The translations under genes were made by a program, and so were the position numbers. The notes below the pieces were generated by a model that worked only from the letters and a program-made list of their open reading frames with translations, did no database searches and was not told the origin of the DNA. DNA of 64,000 bases from contig JAEPNV010000002.1 in the NCBI GenBank assembly GCA_017643215.1, positions 62,001 through 126,000 of the forward strand, written 5' to 3'. Below are positions 33,236-39,190 of the stretch, one piece after another (within the stretch, counting starts at the first letter, position 1; the number at the start of each line of letters is the position of its first letter). The DNA is from Roseibium sp. (lineage in GTDB: Bacteria; Pseudomonadota; Alphaproteobacteria; Rhizobiales; Stappiaceae).

Positions 33236-33420
33236 CCACTCCCGGCCTGGTCAAAAAAATCCGCATCGGCCGCGTGCCCGGCAAATCGATTACGATCATC
33301 GATTTCGACGGCATTGCCTTTGCCTTGGACGAGCGTCAGACGATCGATGTCACGGCCGGAACCGCAAACGCGCTCGTCGGCATGAAAATCGTCCAGAGCG
33401 TCGACACGTCCGGTCAGTAG
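33232..33420 (+). CDS. Small phage protein of unknown function
   Basis: The ATG at 33232 overlaps the previous TGA (ATGA) and gives 62 residues (KKIRIGRVPGKSITIIDFDG at the core), a compact mixed alpha/beta protein. No family is recognised. Its 3' end meets the leftward acidic gene tail to tail with a seven-base overlap. Confidence 0.6.
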   Translation: MTTPGLVKKIRIGRVPGKSITIIDFDGIAFALDERQTIDVTAGTANALVGMKIVQSVDTSGQ

Positions 33421-33593
33421 TGCTTGTCCGCCTCAAGGTCGTGACCGTCTTCCTCGTCTTCGTCCTCCGCGCCTGCTGCGGCCAGTTCGTCCATCTGTTC
33501 AGGTTTAAGCCGGGCCATGATGACGACTTCCTCATTGTCACTCATCACTTCCAGAAGATTTACAACCGCGTCTGCAACCTGTCTTTTAGGCAT
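33414..33593 (-). CDS. Small acidic protein
   Basis: A leftward frame of 59 codons starts at 33593 with GGAGG seven bases upstream. The product begins MPKRQVADAVVNLLEVMSDN and ends in an acidic tract (AAAGAEDEDEEDGHDLEADK). It may be a nucleic-acid mimic or an interaction protein; no family is recognised. It is convergent with the gene at 33232 and lies downstream of the repressor on the same strand, separated by about 100 bases. Confidence 0.55.
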   Translation of the reverse strand: MPKRQVADAVVNLLEVMSDNEEVVIMARLKPEQMDELAAAGAEDEDEEDGHDLEADKHY

Positions 33594-33695
33594 GATCGAC
33601 CTCCACAGCTATGACGTGAATATTGATCGCCAAAATTTACGCTGCGGCAACAGGTATTTTCTCACGAAATATGCAAATCGCGCGTCCACTTTTAA

Positions 33696-34469
33696 TTATT
33701 TTAGAAGCCGACCTGTTAGAATCGTCCGATAATGGTGAATGATCGTATCGGTGATGTGTTCCGCAGTTCCGGTCCGGGCCAGATCGCGAATATCGCTGTT
33801 GAATGCGCTGATTAATGCGCGGGCCAGATCATCCCGTTCTTCCACCGTGGAAGTGATCAGATCGTCGGCCGGATCAAGCGCGGTGGCCCGGAACGTGCCC
33901 GCGATGCGCCGTTGCAGGTCCAGATAGGCGTGTTGTTTGTCCGGATTGACCTTGAGAACGCAGCGTTGGACGGCGAGGTAAAAATCCTCGTGCTCCAGGA
34001 CCCAGTCAACACCCCGGGCGGTATATTCCCTCAGCCGCGCGATGAGCGACTTGCCTTCCGGCGGCTCGGCCATGACTTGTTCGGTGTTTGCGAGGGTAAC
34101 ATCGATATAGACGTCCACGATCAGTTCGCAGATGTCATGCCATTCGTGGAGCAGGTAGATTGCGGGATAGCCGGTGCGCTGTGACACCTCGTCCATTGTG
34201 ACCCGATCTCCATGGCGGAGTATAAGAGGGCCTGCCACATCTATCACAGCCTGGCGGTCGATCACCTGACGCTCCAGAAGGATGTCGAGGGAGATATTCT
34301 CAGCATCGGCCAAAGCAATCAACCGGCTCGCGCTGATGTCTTTTGTCTTCTCATCCATGAAGGAATAAACGGCGCCAGCCTGTATTCCAGCCCGGCGGCA
34401 CCAGTCGTGAATGCTGATCCCACGGCGTTCTGAATACTTTTTCAGGCTTGCTCGTATACGCGCTGGCAT
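33696..34469 (-). CDS. Probable lysogeny repressor: XRE HTH fused to TetR-like domain
   Basis: The 257-residue leftward product begins with an XRE-type HTH (residues 1-66: IRASLKKYSERRGISIHDWC, GIQAGAVYSFM, ISASRLIALADAENIS). A TetR-like part follows: RVTMDEVSQRTGYPAIYLLH (about 88-108) looks like a second HTH, followed by an all-helical ligand-type domain (about 115-257). A classical CI would have an S24 peptidase C-terminus, which is missing. Its position beside divergent operators and the early gene arms suggests the lysogeny repressor. Induction would then be by ligand, not RecA cleavage; inference. Confidence 0.7.
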   Translation of the reverse strand: MPARIRASLKKYSERRGISIHDWCRRAGIQAGAVYSFMDEKTKDISASRLIALADAENISLDILLERQVIDRQAVIDVAGPLILRHGDRVTMDEVSQRTGYPAIYLLHEWHDICELIVDVYIDVTLANTEQVMAEPPEGKSLIARLREYTARGVDWVLEHEDFYLAVQRCVLKVNPDKQHAYLDLQRRIAGTFRATALDPADDLITSTVEERDDLARALISAFNSDIRDLARTGTAEHITDTIIHHYRTILTGRLLK

Positions 34470-34501
34470 ATATTTGGGGTACGCGCGGTTCGATTAATCA
34501 G

Positions 34502-34536
34502 CAAGAAACCTTAAGTTCTTGAGTGAAATTGTTTCA
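34502..34536. promoter_or_regulatory. Candidate repressor operators (two inverted repeats)
   Basis: CAAGAA-N8-TTCTTG (34502-34521) and TGAAATTGTTTCA (34524-34536) lie in tandem in the AT-rich region just upstream of the repressor start. They are natural candidates for binding by the XRE or TetR-like domain in autoregulation. The flanking 34470-34620 region is AT-rich and holds no gene. Confidence 0.5.
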
Positions 34537-34635
34537 TCCTTGGGTATGCAAATTCTATCCGGCATTTTGACAAGTATATTCAATCTTTACGAAATTTAGA
34601 TTAATACATGATGAACGCTACGGAAAATCGGGGGT

Positions 34636-34641
34636 TATAAT
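34636..34641 (+). promoter_or_regulatory. Consensus -10 element ahead of the structured RNA
   Basis: A perfect TATAAT on the plus strand, 19 bases before the 5' arm of the long hairpin, would place a transcript start near 34648. No good -35 is seen at 17 bases (GAACGC), so activation or an extended promoter would be needed. Confidence 0.35.
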
Positions 34642-34659
34642 TGACTATGGCGTTCTCCA

Positions 34660-34802
34660 CCCGCTTGGCAGGGCGCAGGAGGGCTGATCGGGCCCCCAGA
34701 ATAGGGCGCTAGCAAACACCGGGACTCCCCCAATGTAACCCTTGCCACCCTCTCGCGGATGGCGGCTTTGGAGCCTCCTGTTCCTGCGCCCAGCAAAGCG
34801 GG
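34660..34802 (+). ncRNA. Candidate structured RNA (long terminal stem)
   Basis: Two 21-base arms (34660-34680 and 34782-34802) are reverse complements in 19 of 21 positions and enclose about 100 bases. Inside, GCCACCC (34744-34750) pairs with GGATGGC (34757-34763), with one G-U pair. There is no protein-coding frame on either strand. The shape, a long closing stem around a partly paired interior, is that of a regulatory RNA. The strand is uncertain: a TATAAT favours plus, but read-through of the leftward operon would give the complementary fold. No known RNA family is recognised. Confidence 0.45.
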
Positions 34803-34811
34803 TCTTATAAG

Positions 34812-35069
34812 TCAGGTTTTGTTGGTCTGCATTTCAAGCCGTTCAAACGCAGGAAAATCGGGGTAATTCTCCTCTACCCAATCGGTCGCGCCATGATCTC
34901 GGGCAACCCCAACAGCGGCAATTAGTTTCTCACCAAGAATGCTGTTCGCCGCTCGCAGCAGTTCGATCTCATCAGCGGCAGCGCTGGTAAGCTGTGCTGT
35001 GTCTAAGTACTCGCCATCAGGCATTTGCGGCTCTGATGCTTGCCTTAGAGTGTCTACAAGACCATTCAT
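34812..35069 (-). CDS. Last gene of the leftward small-gene arm, unknown
   Basis: The 85-residue acidic helical product (start MNGLVDTLRQASEPQMPDG) has no family. The start codon is preceded by TGAGGCCCGGCG, the repeated arm leader. Its stop lies 10 bases from the structured-RNA stem. Confidence 0.6.
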   Translation of the reverse strand: MNGLVDTLRQASEPQMPDGEYLDTAQLTSAAADEIELLRAANSILGEKLIAAVGVARDHGATDWVEENYPDFPAFERLEMQTNKT

Positions 35070-35078
35070 CGCCGGGCC

Positions 35079-35444
35079 TCAGTTTGCGGGTTCGGAAGGT
35101 GAAAACGGGAATGGTAAATCGCTATCGCCAACCAGGGTCACATGCTCAAAAGCGCTAGCCGCTTCATCGGCTAATTCGGGATGGGCGCTGGGGTCGGTAG
35201 TCATGGCCCGGAGCGGAGAAATCTTTGCCCGAAAACCGACTTTCTCCAAAGCTTCCACGGCGCGCGGGGCGTCCTTCTCCGACACATGCCATTGAATATC
35301 GCGTTCGCTTGTAATCAGGTTGGTGCCGCGTCCGATGTCCTTATGCTCAAACGATTCCATGACGCCATCAGCGGCCTTGTCCATCATGAGCATGTTGTCG
35401 CCAGTGTTGATGTAGTAGGCGAACAGATTCACTTGTTTAGCCAT
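35079..35444 (-). CDS. Unknown protein in the leftward arm
   Basis: The 121-residue product (MAKQVNLFAYYINTGDNM at the start) is mixed alpha/beta with an acidic end and then SDLPFPFSP. Its leader is AAAGGAAATCAGTCT, which differs from the arm consensus, so it may have been acquired separately. An orphan arm leader with a tiny ORF lies just upstream (35491-35514). No family is recognised. Confidence 0.6.
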   Translation of the reverse strand: MAKQVNLFAYYINTGDNMLMMDKAADGVMESFEHKDIGRGTNLITSERDIQWHVSEKDAPRAVEALEKVGFRAKISPLRAMTTDPSAHPELADEAASAFEHVTLVGDSDLPFPFSPSEPAN

Positions 35445-35490
35445 AGACTGATTTCCTTTGACCTAGAAATTCGGTGTTTATTTCGTTTTT

Positions 35491-35514
35491 TCAGCGCCTT
35501 GGACTGATTTCCAT
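35491..35514 (-). other. Seven-codon ORF behind a full arm leader
   Basis: GGAAAGGCCCG is directly followed by an ATG at 35514 that opens only seven codons (MEISPRR) before a TGA. The following 45 bases reach the SD of the 35444 gene. Either it is a leader peptide that couples translation, or it is the scar of a deleted gene. Confidence 0.35.
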
Positions 35515-35529
35515 CGGGCCTTTCCTGTA

Positions 35530-35727
35530 TCAATGCGAGGCAAGGGTAAGAAGATCTTCGTGAAGCTGTTCAATGTCGCCTTCACGGATCATCAAAACCG
35601 GCGCGTCTTCTCGACCGCGAATAGTAATATGGCTGCCGTCAATCGAAAGAGTCCATTCGCGGGTGCTCTGACCTACGTCATCGTCATCGTCTCGCAAGAC
35701 TCGCTCTAATGTGATGCGTTTGGACAT
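35530..35727 (-). CDS. Small acidic protein in the leftward arm
   Basis: The 65-residue product has an Asp tract (VLRDDDDDVGQ) and a beta-rich core (WTLSIDGSHITIRG). Leader AGAAAGGCCCGTT precedes the ATG. No family is recognised. Confidence 0.55.
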   Translation of the reverse strand: MSKRITLERVLRDDDDDVGQSTREWTLSIDGSHITIRGREDAPVLMIREGDIEQLHEDLLTLASH

Positions 35728-35742
35728 AACGGGCCTTTCTGA

Positions 35743-35916
35743 TTACGCTCTCGTGTCCCAATCCTGCGTCGCCTTTTCAGGCGATAGCGCCTGCCGTCCG
35801 CGGTGCCCTTTGTTGCATTCGACGTGCCAGTATGGCCGCCGATACGGTCCACGCGACATAACCACGCGGCCGACCTTTCCGCAGAACGGGCAAGTCTTTT
35901 CGGGCTTATTCTGCAT
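35743..35916 (-). CDS. Lar-like restriction-alleviation protein
   Basis: The ATG at 35916, behind GGAAGGCCCGGCTC, gives 57 residues. TCPFCGKVGRVV at the start, HVECNKGHRG in the middle and ATQDWDTRA at the end follow the Lar family layout (CPFCG, a second Cys pair, and a terminal A...WN.R). Lar proteins weaken host type I restriction. The second zinc pair is incomplete, with Cys and His only, so this is a divergent member. Confidence 0.6.
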   Translation of the reverse strand: MQNKPEKTCPFCGKVGRVVMSRGPYRRPYWHVECNKGHRGRQALSPEKATQDWDTRA

Positions 35917-35933
35917 GAGCCGGGCCTTCCTGA

Positions 35934-36131
35934 TTACGTGCTCGGTGCTTCGATAAGTCCCGCCGCTTTGTGCCGTTCGACGGTTTCCCAGCTCAGGAGT
36001 TCGTCGGACAATTCCGGGTTCTCAGATTTGATCTTTTCGGCATAGGCCCGCATGGCGGCGCGAGACGCCTTTGAATAAGCGCTATCCCCGGCGGGTTTCA
36101 GCACAAAGTATTTCATCTGCAATCCAGTCAT
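35934..36131 (-). CDS. Small protein of the leftward arm, unknown
   Basis: The 65-residue basic, helical product (MTGLQMKYFVLKPAGD at the start) has no recognised domain. Leader TAGAGGCCCGTC lies upstream of the ATG. Confidence 0.55.
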   Translation of the reverse strand: MTGLQMKYFVLKPAGDSAYSKASRAAMRAYAEKIKSENPELSDELLSWETVERHKAAGLIEAPST

Positions 36132-36146
36132 GACGGGCCTCTATTG

Positions 36147-36335
36147 TTAAACAGGTTGACGGTTCCGGATTTTGGGGAATTCGCGCTCCCAATCTTCGCG
36201 GGTTTTCTCCCAAGCCTGACGCATCATTTCAGAACAATCGTTCGGGTGCATTTTGTGCTCTTGCCTCATTTCTTCCATCAAGACCCAAAGTTCATTTTCA
36301 AGGTCTGATCCAAGGCTGAGTTTTCGCAACGCCAT
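36147..36335 (-). CDS. Small helical protein of the leftward arm
   Basis: The 62-residue product is a likely helical hairpin (ENELWVLMEEMRQEHKMHP and CSEMMRQAWEKTREDWEREF). Leader TGAGGCCCGGATC precedes the ATG; the TGA of the leader is the upstream gene's stop. Unknown function. Confidence 0.55.
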   Translation of the reverse strand: MALRKLSLGSDLENELWVLMEEMRQEHKMHPNDCSEMMRQAWEKTREDWEREFPKIRNRQPV

Positions 36336-36345
36336 GATCCGGGCC

Positions 36346-36522
36346 TCATGAGCTACGTTCGACGGATAGCGCTAAGAGACCGCTTTTCAGGTCGTCTTCT
36401 AGCGCTTCAATAAGTCCCGGGGTGACTGTGCCCCATGGCGCATTTCTGAGGGCCGAGCGGGCAAAGTCCAAGACCTGGTCACGCGTTGGCTCTGCGACCA
36501 CCTCTATTGTTTTGCGTTCCAT
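36346..36522 (-). CDS. Small protein of the leftward arm, unknown
   Basis: An ATG at 36522 behind GGAAAGGCCCGATTA opens 58 codons (MERKTIEVVAEPTRDQ at the start), ending at the TGA that begins the next leader. Helical and acidic; no family is recognised. Confidence 0.5.
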   Translation of the reverse strand: MERKTIEVVAEPTRDQVLDFARSALRNAPWGTVTPGLIEALEDDLKSGLLALSVERSS

Positions 36523-36542
36523 TAATCGGGCCTTTCCTTCCG

Positions 36543-36752
36543 CTATTGCGGCCAGTGCATAACCAGCCAGTGGTTGCTCTCAATCTTCCAATGACACTCA
36601 TCGCCTGCGCCATCTTCGAACCACTCATCTTCTGGGACCCAATTGGCTTGTCTCCGCAGCTCGTGGGCCTGTTTTTTGTTGATGTCCAAGGTCATAGCGC
36701 CATTGAGAATAGTTATGCGCCTTGCTGCCTTTATGGCTTGAACCAGCGTCAT
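36543..36752 (-). CDS. Small protein of the leftward arm, unknown
   Basis: The 69-residue product starts MTLVQAIKAARRITILNG and has a Trp- and acid-rich end (DEWFEDGAGDECHWKIE). Leader TAGAGGCCCGGACG precedes the start. No family is recognised. Confidence 0.55.
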   Translation of the reverse strand: MTLVQAIKAARRITILNGAMTLDINKKQAHELRRQANWVPEDEWFEDGAGDECHWKIESNHWLVMHWPQ

Positions 36753-36763
36753 CGTCCGGGCCT

Positions 36764-36937
36764 CTATTTTCGTGTTGCCGGTTCTTCGAATGAGAGGCGC
36801 AGATATGCCGTTTTGTAGGCGTCTCCATCCTTCACCAAGACACCGCCGTACTCAGCATCTTTTGGCGCAATATCGCCGCGCTCTATGCAGCGCACGAGAT
36901 CGAATAACTTTTGCTTCAGCAGTCTCTCGACGTCCAT
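36764..36937 (-). CDS. Small protein of the leftward arm, unknown
   Basis: The ATG at 36937 directly follows GGAAAGGCCCGTT and gives 57 residues (MDVERLLKQKLFDLVRC at the start). A longer frame to 37009 exists, but the arm leader lies exactly before 36937. No family is recognised. Confidence 0.55.
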   Translation of the reverse strand: MDVERLLKQKLFDLVRCIERGDIAPKDAEYGGVLVKDGDAYKTAYLRLSFEEPATRK

Positions 36938-37060
36938 AACGGGCCTTTCCTTTCTTCCATTCTGGCGATGGCTGGCCTTGCTGATATTTCGGTTACACGG
37001 GGTTCCCATGCCCTCAGAACGTCGCCAGCAGCCGTCGTACTCCCTCCGGAACGGGCCTCA
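36938..37060 (-). other. Arm leader without a clear start codon
   Basis: TGAGGCCCG (37052-37060) follows the exonuclease stop, but no ATG or GTG stands at the usual distance. Two frames stay open towards 36937, one reading REYDGCWRRSEGMGTP. A gene with a non-standard start or a decayed gene is possible; neither can be supported. Confidence 0.3.
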
Positions 37061-37483
37061 GTTGTTACGGTTGCGTTCATGCCAGTCACGCAATGCGCGC
37101 GCGTCTGACAGGGCGTGGTGTGGTGTTTCGGGCCTTGGGTCGGTTTCCTTGAGAAGGACGAGCCTACAATCCACCATCCAACTATCTTTGTAGGACGGCC
37201 CGGTCATGAGCTTCATGAGGTGTTCAAAATCACCGGGCCAATCGGCGTAGATTGTGCAGCCTTCTCGCGCCTGCAAATACTCTCTTAGAAGAAAGCGGAG
37301 GTACGGGCGGATATACGCTCTTTCGTGGTCAAGATGGGGCACAACGTTCTTGGCAACCCAAGGGTCGTAGTGACCGAAGGGTGGCGCTTCTGCATAGAAA
37401 TCGTCGCCGTCAGGACCAGCCAAAGCGATAGAGATTAGGTCGCCACCATGGCCGTTAAATTCGGTGTCCAGATACAAGCGCAT
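37058..37483 (-). CDS. DEDDh-type 3'-5' exonuclease-like protein
   Basis: The ATG at 37483 behind GGAAGGCCCGGACGATC gives 141 residues. RLYLDTEFNG carries the first D-x-E, YADWPGDFEHLM holds the second acidic motif, and HHALSDARALRDWHE supplies the H-(x)5-D of DEDDh enzymes. Such proteins trim nucleic-acid 3' ends; in phages they may degrade host DNA or RNA or edit replication. An ATG upstream at 37522 is possible, but the arm leader favours 37483. Confidence 0.72.
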   Translation of the reverse strand: MRLYLDTEFNGHGGDLISIALAGPDGDDFYAEAPPFGHYDPWVAKNVVPHLDHERAYIRPYLRFLLREYLQAREGCTIYADWPGDFEHLMKLMTGPSYKDSWMVDCRLVLLKETDPRPETPHHALSDARALRDWHERNRNN

Positions 37484-37499
37484 GATCGTCCGGGCCTTC

Positions 37500-37631
37500 C
37501 TAGGCGTCTGAGGCGGCTTCAATCGCCGCCAAGAATTTGCCGATTTTCTCGCCAGTTTCTTCCGGCTCGAAAAACACCAACGCGCCGAAAATGATCAGTA
37601 TGACGGCTATCGTTTCCCAGAAGTATTTCAC
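37500..37631 (-). CDS. Small membrane protein of the leftward arm
   Basis: A GTG at 37631 behind GGAAGGCCCGGCCA opens 43 codons: one transmembrane segment (FWETIAVILIIFGALVFF) and a charged C-terminus (PEEETGEK-like region). A single-pass inner-membrane peptide; function unknown. Too short for ordinary ORF calling, but it has the arm leader and the neighbour spacing. Confidence 0.5.
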   Translation of the reverse strand: MKYFWETIAVILIIFGALVFFEPEETGEKIGKFLAAIEAASDA

Positions 37632-37647
37632 TGGCCGGGCCTTCCCC

Positions 37648-37824
37648 TTATGCTTCCATCTGAAGCGAGATGACACGCTTCAGACAGTCGTTGATCCACT
37701 TGACCTCTTTGTCGGTCGGGACCCGGTTGAACGCGACAATCAACGAGTTTGGCGGTATAGTGGCCCGCCCGACATGAATGCAGTCGAGTGGCGTTTTTCT
37801 TTGCATTGAGAGCACGTCTCTCAT
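37648..37824 (-). CDS. Small protein of the leftward arm, unknown
   Basis: An ATG at 37824 behind AGAGAGGCCCCGAC gives 58 residues (MRDVLSMQRKTPLDCIHVG at the start; KEVKWINDCLKRVI near the end). No family is recognised. The leader has one extra C. Confidence 0.5.
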   Translation of the reverse strand: MRDVLSMQRKTPLDCIHVGRATIPPNSLIVAFNRVPTDKEVKWINDCLKRVISLQMEA

Positions 37825-37839
37825 GGTCGGGGCCTCTCT

Positions 37840-38106
37840 TTATGCAGTGCGGCGCATATCAACATGCGCAAAAGGATCGGCGATTTTGGCGCAGCGCTTG
37901 CAACAGTCCGAATGTTCTGCCGCTTCCTTAATGTCGCACTCGTCAATTGTCAGATATTCAGAAGCATCACGGCCGCAAAGTGCGCGCGCCTCACCCATTT
38001 CAACAATGTGATAGGGGCTGCGAGACATCCCGCCGTCTTTGTGACCCGCGCCCTTTGGCGGGCCACGCCTGTCGCCGTGAACGCTGCACATGCGTTCGAT
38101 CTTCAT
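37840..38106 (-). CDS. Cys-rich protein of the leftward arm
   Basis: The ATG at 38106 behind TAGAGGCCCGGAC gives 88 residues with several cysteines (CSVHGDRRGPPKG, ALCGRDAS, DECDIK, SDCCKRCAK), suggesting zinc binding. A longer frame to 38136 would bypass the leader. No family is recognised. Confidence 0.6.
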   Translation of the reverse strand: MKIERMCSVHGDRRGPPKGAGHKDGGMSRSPYHIVEMGEARALCGRDASEYLTIDECDIKEAAEHSDCCKRCAKIADPFAHVDMRRTA

Positions 38107-38116
38107 GTCCGGGCCT

Positions 38117-38266
38117 CTATTTGTTGGTTGCACCACGGACGATTGTCCGGGCCAACATCAGGCATTGATTTGCGTAGGCAGCGTCATTTGTCCCGCCGCC
38201 CTGTTCTATTCGCGCAACCATGAAGCGCGCAGCCAGTTCGGCAATCAGCTTTTGTTCCTCGGACAT
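38117..38266 (-). CDS. Small helical protein of the leftward arm
   Basis: An ATG at 38266 behind GGAAAGGCCCGGC gives 49 residues (MSEEQKLIAELAARFMVAR at the start; CLMLARTIVRGATNK at the end). Its TAG stop forms part of the next leader. No family is recognised. Confidence 0.5.
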   Translation of the reverse strand: MSEEQKLIAELAARFMVARIEQGGGTNDAAYANQCLMLARTIVRGATNK

Positions 38267-38287
38267 GCCGGGCCTTTCCTAGCGGTG

Positions 38288-38536
38288 TTAGTGCTCGTCC
38301 AATTCAGGGCTTCCATCAGCCCCGATCCGGATTGTCCAAGACTTGAAGCCCTTGGCACACATTCCGCGCCAAATCGCATTCGCCATGAAGCCGTTTATCG
38401 CATCGCCGAAGTACCGTTCAGGCATCCACTCTGCGATCACCTTTTGCCGTGCCATATCTTCACCCGCGACGGTCAAGCTCGCTTGGGAGACCTTCCCGTC
38501 CGGCCATGTCACAAAGCTGATTGTCGCTCCTTCCAT
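38288..38536 (-). CDS. Small protein of the leftward arm, unknown
   Basis: The 82-residue product (MEGATISFVTWPDGKVSQAS at the start) is mixed alpha/beta. Its leader TAGAGGCTGGACCG is the most diverged copy in the arm. No family is recognised. Confidence 0.55.
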   Translation of the reverse strand: MEGATISFVTWPDGKVSQASLTVAGEDMARQKVIAEWMPERYFGDAINGFMANAIWRGMCAKGFKSWTIRIGADGSPELDEH

Positions 38537-38547
38537 CGGTCCAGCCT

Positions 38548-38754
38548 CTATTTTAGATATTTGCGAAGCTCTGTTTTGAATGAAGTGGATGCGTCATCTA
38601 CCCACTGATCCGCTTCTGATTGTGACATCCGTTTGCTGCTCACATCGCGGCGCGCGACGCCTCTAGCGAACGCCGTAAAAAGGAAAGTCGCTACCTCAAT
38701 GAATTTCCGTTCATTTTGGATCTCGGCTTTGACGTCGTCTGTATGGGCGCTCAT
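38548..38754 (-). CDS. Small helical protein of the leftward arm
   Basis: The ATG at 38754 behind TGAGGCCCCTTGAG gives 68 residues, helical and charged (DDVKAEIQNERKFIEVATFL). An ATG at 38769 is also possible, but it lies before the leader. Unknown function. Confidence 0.5.
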   Translation of the reverse strand: MSAHTDDVKAEIQNERKFIEVATFLFTAFARGVARRDVSSKRMSQSEADQWVDDASTSFKTELRKYLK

Positions 38755-38765
38755 CTCAAGGGGCC

Positions 38766-38921
38766 TCATGGTTTGAAGTTCGAAAGAATGAGGCGCAGGT
38801 CGCTCGGGACCATCCGGTCAAGGCAATCATCCCTCCGCGCAAACTCTTTCCATTGATCAATCGTTTTGACGATCCCGTCAGGGGTTCGAAGTGTCGGAAG
38901 ACGCGGTGCTTCTTGGCTCAT
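38766..38921 (-). CDS. First gene of the leftward arm, unknown
   Basis: The ATG at 38921, about 20 bases from the predicted transcript start, has GAAGGAA as SD and gives 51 residues (MSQEAPRLPTLRTPDGIV at the start; RMVPSDLRLILSNFKP at the end). Its leader is a normal SD; the AGGCCCG leaders begin with the next gene. Confidence 0.5.
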   Translation of the reverse strand: MSQEAPRLPTLRTPDGIVKTIDQWKEFARRDDCLDRMVPSDLRLILSNFKP

Positions 38922-38948
38922 CGACAGATTCCTTCAATCGTTAATGGC

Positions 38949-38977
38949 ATCTTAGTCCATTTGTCCCAGCAAGTCAA
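38949..38977 (-). promoter_or_regulatory. Leftward early promoter
   Basis: On the minus strand TTGACT (38972-38977) and TAAGAT (38949-38954) are exactly 17 bases apart, a near-consensus sigma-70 promoter. It would drive the whole leftward train of small genes. Confidence 0.8.
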
Positions 38978-39000
38978 TATAAATATCGATTTGTATTGAC
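38973..39000. promoter_or_regulatory. Operator overlapping both divergent -35 boxes
   Basis: A perfect inverted repeat GTCAATA-N14-TATTGAC covers most of the -35 hexamer of the leftward promoter on one side and of the rightward promoter on the other. One protein bound here would shut both. Candidates are the RHH protein at 39032 or the repressor at 33696. Confidence 0.65.
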
Positions 39001-39024
39001 ATTTGCGGACTCGTTTGTTATATG
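38996..39024 (+). promoter_or_regulatory. Rightward early promoter
   Basis: TTGACA (38996-39001) and TATATG (39019-39024) are 17 bases apart, a near-perfect sigma-70 promoter. The predicted start at about 39031 coincides with the ATG of the first gene, so its mRNA would be nearly leaderless. Confidence 0.8.
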
Positions 39025-39031
39025 CTTAACC

Positions 39032-39190
39032 ATGGAAATGGCACGCAGAAAAAAGATGGTCAGCTTCGCGCTAGACCCTGAGCTTTTGAAGAAGCTGGAT
39101 GAGTGGATAGCGGCGCAGGCAGTGCCGCCATCCAAAACCGCTGTCTTAGAAACTGCGCTTAAAAAATTTTTAGGGGTGCAGGATGGCTAG
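39032..39190 (+). CDS. Ribbon-helix-helix DNA-binding protein
   Basis: The ATG at 39032 (or 39038) gives 52 residues. KKMVSFALDPELLKKLDEWI, then PPSKTAVLETALKKFL, is a CopG/Arc ribbon-helix-helix. Its position on the divergent promoter suggests an autoregulator of both arms. It is read from an almost leaderless mRNA. Confidence 0.72.
   Translation: MEMARRKKMVSFALDPELLKKLDEWIAAQAVPPSKTAVLETALKKFLGVQDG

Noticed and set aside
34567-34595. Plus-strand promoter from the TTGACA at 34567
   Set aside because: No acceptable -10 hexamer is found 16-18 bases downstream; the TATAAT at 34636 is too far away to pair with it.
35740-38290. CRISPR-like array formed by the repeated AGGCCCG elements
   Set aside because: Spacing is irregular (100-450 bases), the repeat is short, and each copy precedes a start codon; no cas genes are present.
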